Shown: piece after piece, positions 7,028-7,729 of the stretch
Layout: every line of letters starts with the position of its first letter
How positions within the stretch are numbered: position 1 is the first letter of the stretch
Made by a program: the position numbers and the translations under genes
Source of the DNA: Desulfatirhabdium butyrativorans
Lineage (GTDB): Bacteria > Desulfobacterota > Desulfobacteria > Desulfobacterales > DYRK01
NCBI GenBank assembly: GCA_020718785.1
Contig: DYRK01000273.1
Span: 1 to 7,729, forward strand
Length of the DNA: 7,729 nt
Direction of reading: 5' to 3'
The notes under the pieces: model-generated
Told to the model about the DNA's origin: nothing
The model's database searches: none
Seen by the model: the letters and a program-made list of their open reading frames with translations, nothing else

Positions 7028-7157
7028 GTCACCTCTCTATGAGCGAGGTAAGTGGTGAGAGGTATGAGGTTCGGGGTGAGAACTTCCCATCGCCCTCACC
7101 TCTCACTTCTCACTTCTCACCCCGAACCTCTCACCCCGAACCCCGAACCCCGAACCC
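7028..7157. repeat. Heptad array 4: palindromic array upstream of Roco 2
   Basis: This is the same repeat family with an added GGTTCGG/CCCCGAA variant. The arm at 7061-7082 (starting GGTATGAGG, ending GGGGTGAGAA) is complementary to 7114-7135 at 20 of 22 positions. The right end is a run of CCCCGAA heptads (7133-7157). It abuts the start of Roco 2 and would form the last part of the 5' untranslated region if transcription begins further right. Confidence 0.9.
7029..7035 (-). promoter_or_regulatory. Repeat-derived ribosome binding site of Roco 2
   Basis: GAGGTGA on the minus strand ends one base before the ATG, so the GAGG core is 4 nt from the start, which is short. GAGGTGA is part of the full Shine-Dalgarno consensus (TAAGGAGGTGA) and is also the heptad of the adjoining array. 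No other ribosome binding site is visible near this ATG, and the paralogue supports the start. Confidence 0.55.
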
Positions 7158-7332
7158 TTTTTATGACAGTTCTGCCCAAAACACAATAAAAAATACTGTT
7201 CCCTCGTGTACGCCGAAATCTTTTCCAACCGGGCAAAGGAGGAGATTGTCAGGCTTGCTGTCGTTATAAATCGGAGTGTTGCCACACTCGGCCGCGGCAA
7301 AACGAGGGGAGACACGGAAGGGATGAATCCAG
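7158..7332. other. Stretch without a convincing gene between array 4 and the palindrome block
   Basis: Open frames exist here on the minus strand (for example 61 codons from 7346 and part of a 148-codon frame from 7549), but they run into or out of repeats, lack a good ribosome binding site and show no family I recognise. One translation contains CGNTPIYNDSKPDN, which does not look random but cannot be assigned. The stretch may be upstream region of Roco 2, a dispersed non-coding repeat or a gene remnant. Confidence 0.4.
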
Positions 7333-7437
7333 CCGAGGAATGACATCCGGACATAACATCCGGCAGGTCAGACATTTCTGTCTGACATAACATCCCGAGG
7401 AATGACATCCGGTAGGTCAGACATTTCTGTCTGACCC
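7333..7437. repeat. Tandem repeat containing two CAGACA/TGTCTG hairpins
   Basis: The unit CCGAGGAATGACATCCGG occurs at 7333-7350 and 7395-7412. Each is followed by the hairpin with arms GTCAGACA and TGTCTGAC and loop TTTC (7367-7386 and 7416-7435, 49 nt apart). The stem is 8 bp, extended to 9 bp in the second copy. The shorter motif ACATAACATCC also recurs between them. This looks like a dispersed palindromic repeat that has multiplied locally. Confidence 0.85.
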
Positions 7438-7444
7438 GCATCAT

Positions 7445-7466
7445 GAACAGACAGGAATGTCTGTTC
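7445..7466. repeat. Third CAGACA/TGTCTG palindrome
   Basis: The arms GAACAGACA and TGTCTGTTC form a perfect 9-bp stem around a GGAA loop. The core matches the two hairpins just to the left, but the outer bases and loop differ, so this is a sequence variant of the same hairpin with conserved stem and changed flanks. Confidence 0.85.
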
Positions 7467-7467
7467 C

Positions 7468-7533
7468 GCCTTAAAAAGTAGTATTCCTTTAAGGCTTCTT
7501 GCTTACAAGGTCCGCCGAATGTCCGGTTCGGCG
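7468..7533. other. Two consecutive hairpins of unknown role
   Basis: GCCTTAAA (7468-7475) pairs with TTTAAGGC (7488-7495) across 12 nt. Then CGCCGAA (7513-7519) pairs with TTCGGCG (7527-7533) across TGTCCGG. Both stems are perfect. They lie directly between the palindrome block and a terminator-like hairpin, so on the plus strand they could belong to one structured transcript. Confidence 0.55.
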
Positions 7534-7582
7534 TCGGGCAGTCTGACACTGCGGGAATCAGCCCGGCTTTTTTATTTTTTTT
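7533..7582 (+). terminator. Candidate Rho-independent terminator, plus strand
   Basis: Bases 7533-7539 can pair with 7561-7567 (7 bp including one G-T), and a T-rich run follows at once (six T, A, eight T at 7568-7582). Inner or competing pairings exist: GCAGT/ACTGC (7538-7552) and CGGG/CCCG (7552-7565). There is no plus-strand gene in the window for it to terminate, so it may end a non-coding transcript or be incidental. Confidence 0.5.
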
Positions 7583-7606
7583 ATATTAAACGGAACAAAC
7601 CGTCAA
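7580..7606 (-). promoter_or_regulatory. Weak sigma70-like promoter candidate, minus strand
   Basis: TTGACG (7606-7601) and TATAAA (7585-7580) on the minus strand are separated by 15 nt, shorter than the usual 16-18. It would read toward Roco 2 with a 5' untranslated region of about 540 nt that crosses all the hairpins and array 4. A/T-rich sequence gives such matches by chance, so this is only a candidate. Confidence 0.22.
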
Positions 7607-7622
7607 TAGGGTGAAAACAGTA

Positions 7623-7663
7623 TTGCCGGGTAGCAAATTCCTACTTTCCGGAAAATCCGGCAA
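7623..7663. repeat. Compound inverted repeat TTGCCGG...CCGGCAA
   Basis: TTGCCGG (7623-7629) pairs with CCGGCAA (7657-7663). Inside lie a small stem GTAG/CTAC (7630-7633 with 7641-7644) and a competing stem CCGGA/TCCGG (7648-7652 with 7656-7660). A 41-nt element with closed ends like this resembles a dispersed palindromic repeat; its function is not visible. Confidence 0.6.
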
Positions 7664-7680
7664 GTGATTAAACTCTTAAA

Positions 7681-7711
7681 GAAACTGAGTTTTTTGAAAA
7701 AACTCAGTTTC
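7681..7711. terminator. Perfect 14-bp A/T-rich hairpin, terminator-like
   Basis: GAAACTGAGTTTTT (7681-7694) pairs perfectly with AAAAACTCAGTTTC (7698-7711) around TGA. On the minus strand it is followed by a short T-rich stretch (TTTAAGAGTTTAATC), and on the plus strand by CCGGATTCTTTGCTTTTTT at the window end. It could terminate a minus-strand gene lying to the right of the window, work in both directions, or be another dispersed palindrome. Confidence 0.45.
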
Positions 7712-7729
7712 CGGATTCTTTGCTTTTTT

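Noticed and set aside
7103..7549. Minus-strand open frame of 148 codons
   Set aside because: It runs through three palindromes and into array 4, its composition reflects those repeats, and no ribosome binding site is seen at its ATG. Treated as a repeat-derived frame.
7500..7570. tRNA-like segment suggested by GGTTCGGC
   Set aside because: No acceptor stem, anticodon arm or complete T-loop sequence can be built around it.

Overview
The window reads as a bacterial chromosome segment in which every recognisable gene lies on the minus strand. The gene order in the direction of transcription is: a complete LRR-Roc-COR (Roco) GTPase, a small antibiotic-biosynthesis-monooxygenase (ABM) domain protein, a two-helix membrane protein with a Vps62-like domain, and a second Roco GTPase that runs off the left edge. 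Bacterial ribosome binding sites, a GTG start and short intergenic gaps (82, 76 and 178 nt) fit a prokaryote and possibly one operon. Roco GTPases, abundant tandem heptad repeats and many dispersed palindromes are typical of large-genome, often filamentous environmental bacteria such as some Desulfobacterota or cyanobacteria. That placement is an impression and not a proven assignment.

Layout. Positions 1-2770 hold Roco 1, with its C-terminus cut by the window edge; it starts with GTG. Positions 2771-2960 hold a heptad array that overlaps the end of the Vps62 gene (2949-3914). A second array of the same family sits in frame inside that gene (3536-3606). The ABM gene is at 3991-4302 and a small A/T-rich hairpin overlaps its stop codon. 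A third array (4326-4391) separates the ABM gene from Roco 2 (4385-7027), and a fourth (7028-7157) precedes Roco 2. From 7158 to the end I see no convincing gene. This part holds palindromic repeats with a CAGACA/TGTCTG core, several hairpins, two terminator-like structures and a weak promoter candidate.

How the parts may work together. The two Rocos are close paralogues. Each has a long LRR sensor region, an intact Roc GTPase with all recognisable G motifs, a COR dimerisation region, a conserved Cys/His cluster and a C-terminal membrane helix. Together with the membrane-anchored Vps62-like protein they could form a membrane-associated sensing module, which is inference. The strongest unusual feature is the heptad-array family. 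It occupies most gene junctions, supplies two stop codons and one ribosome binding site, has duplicated together with the tail of a gene, and in one case has become coding sequence.
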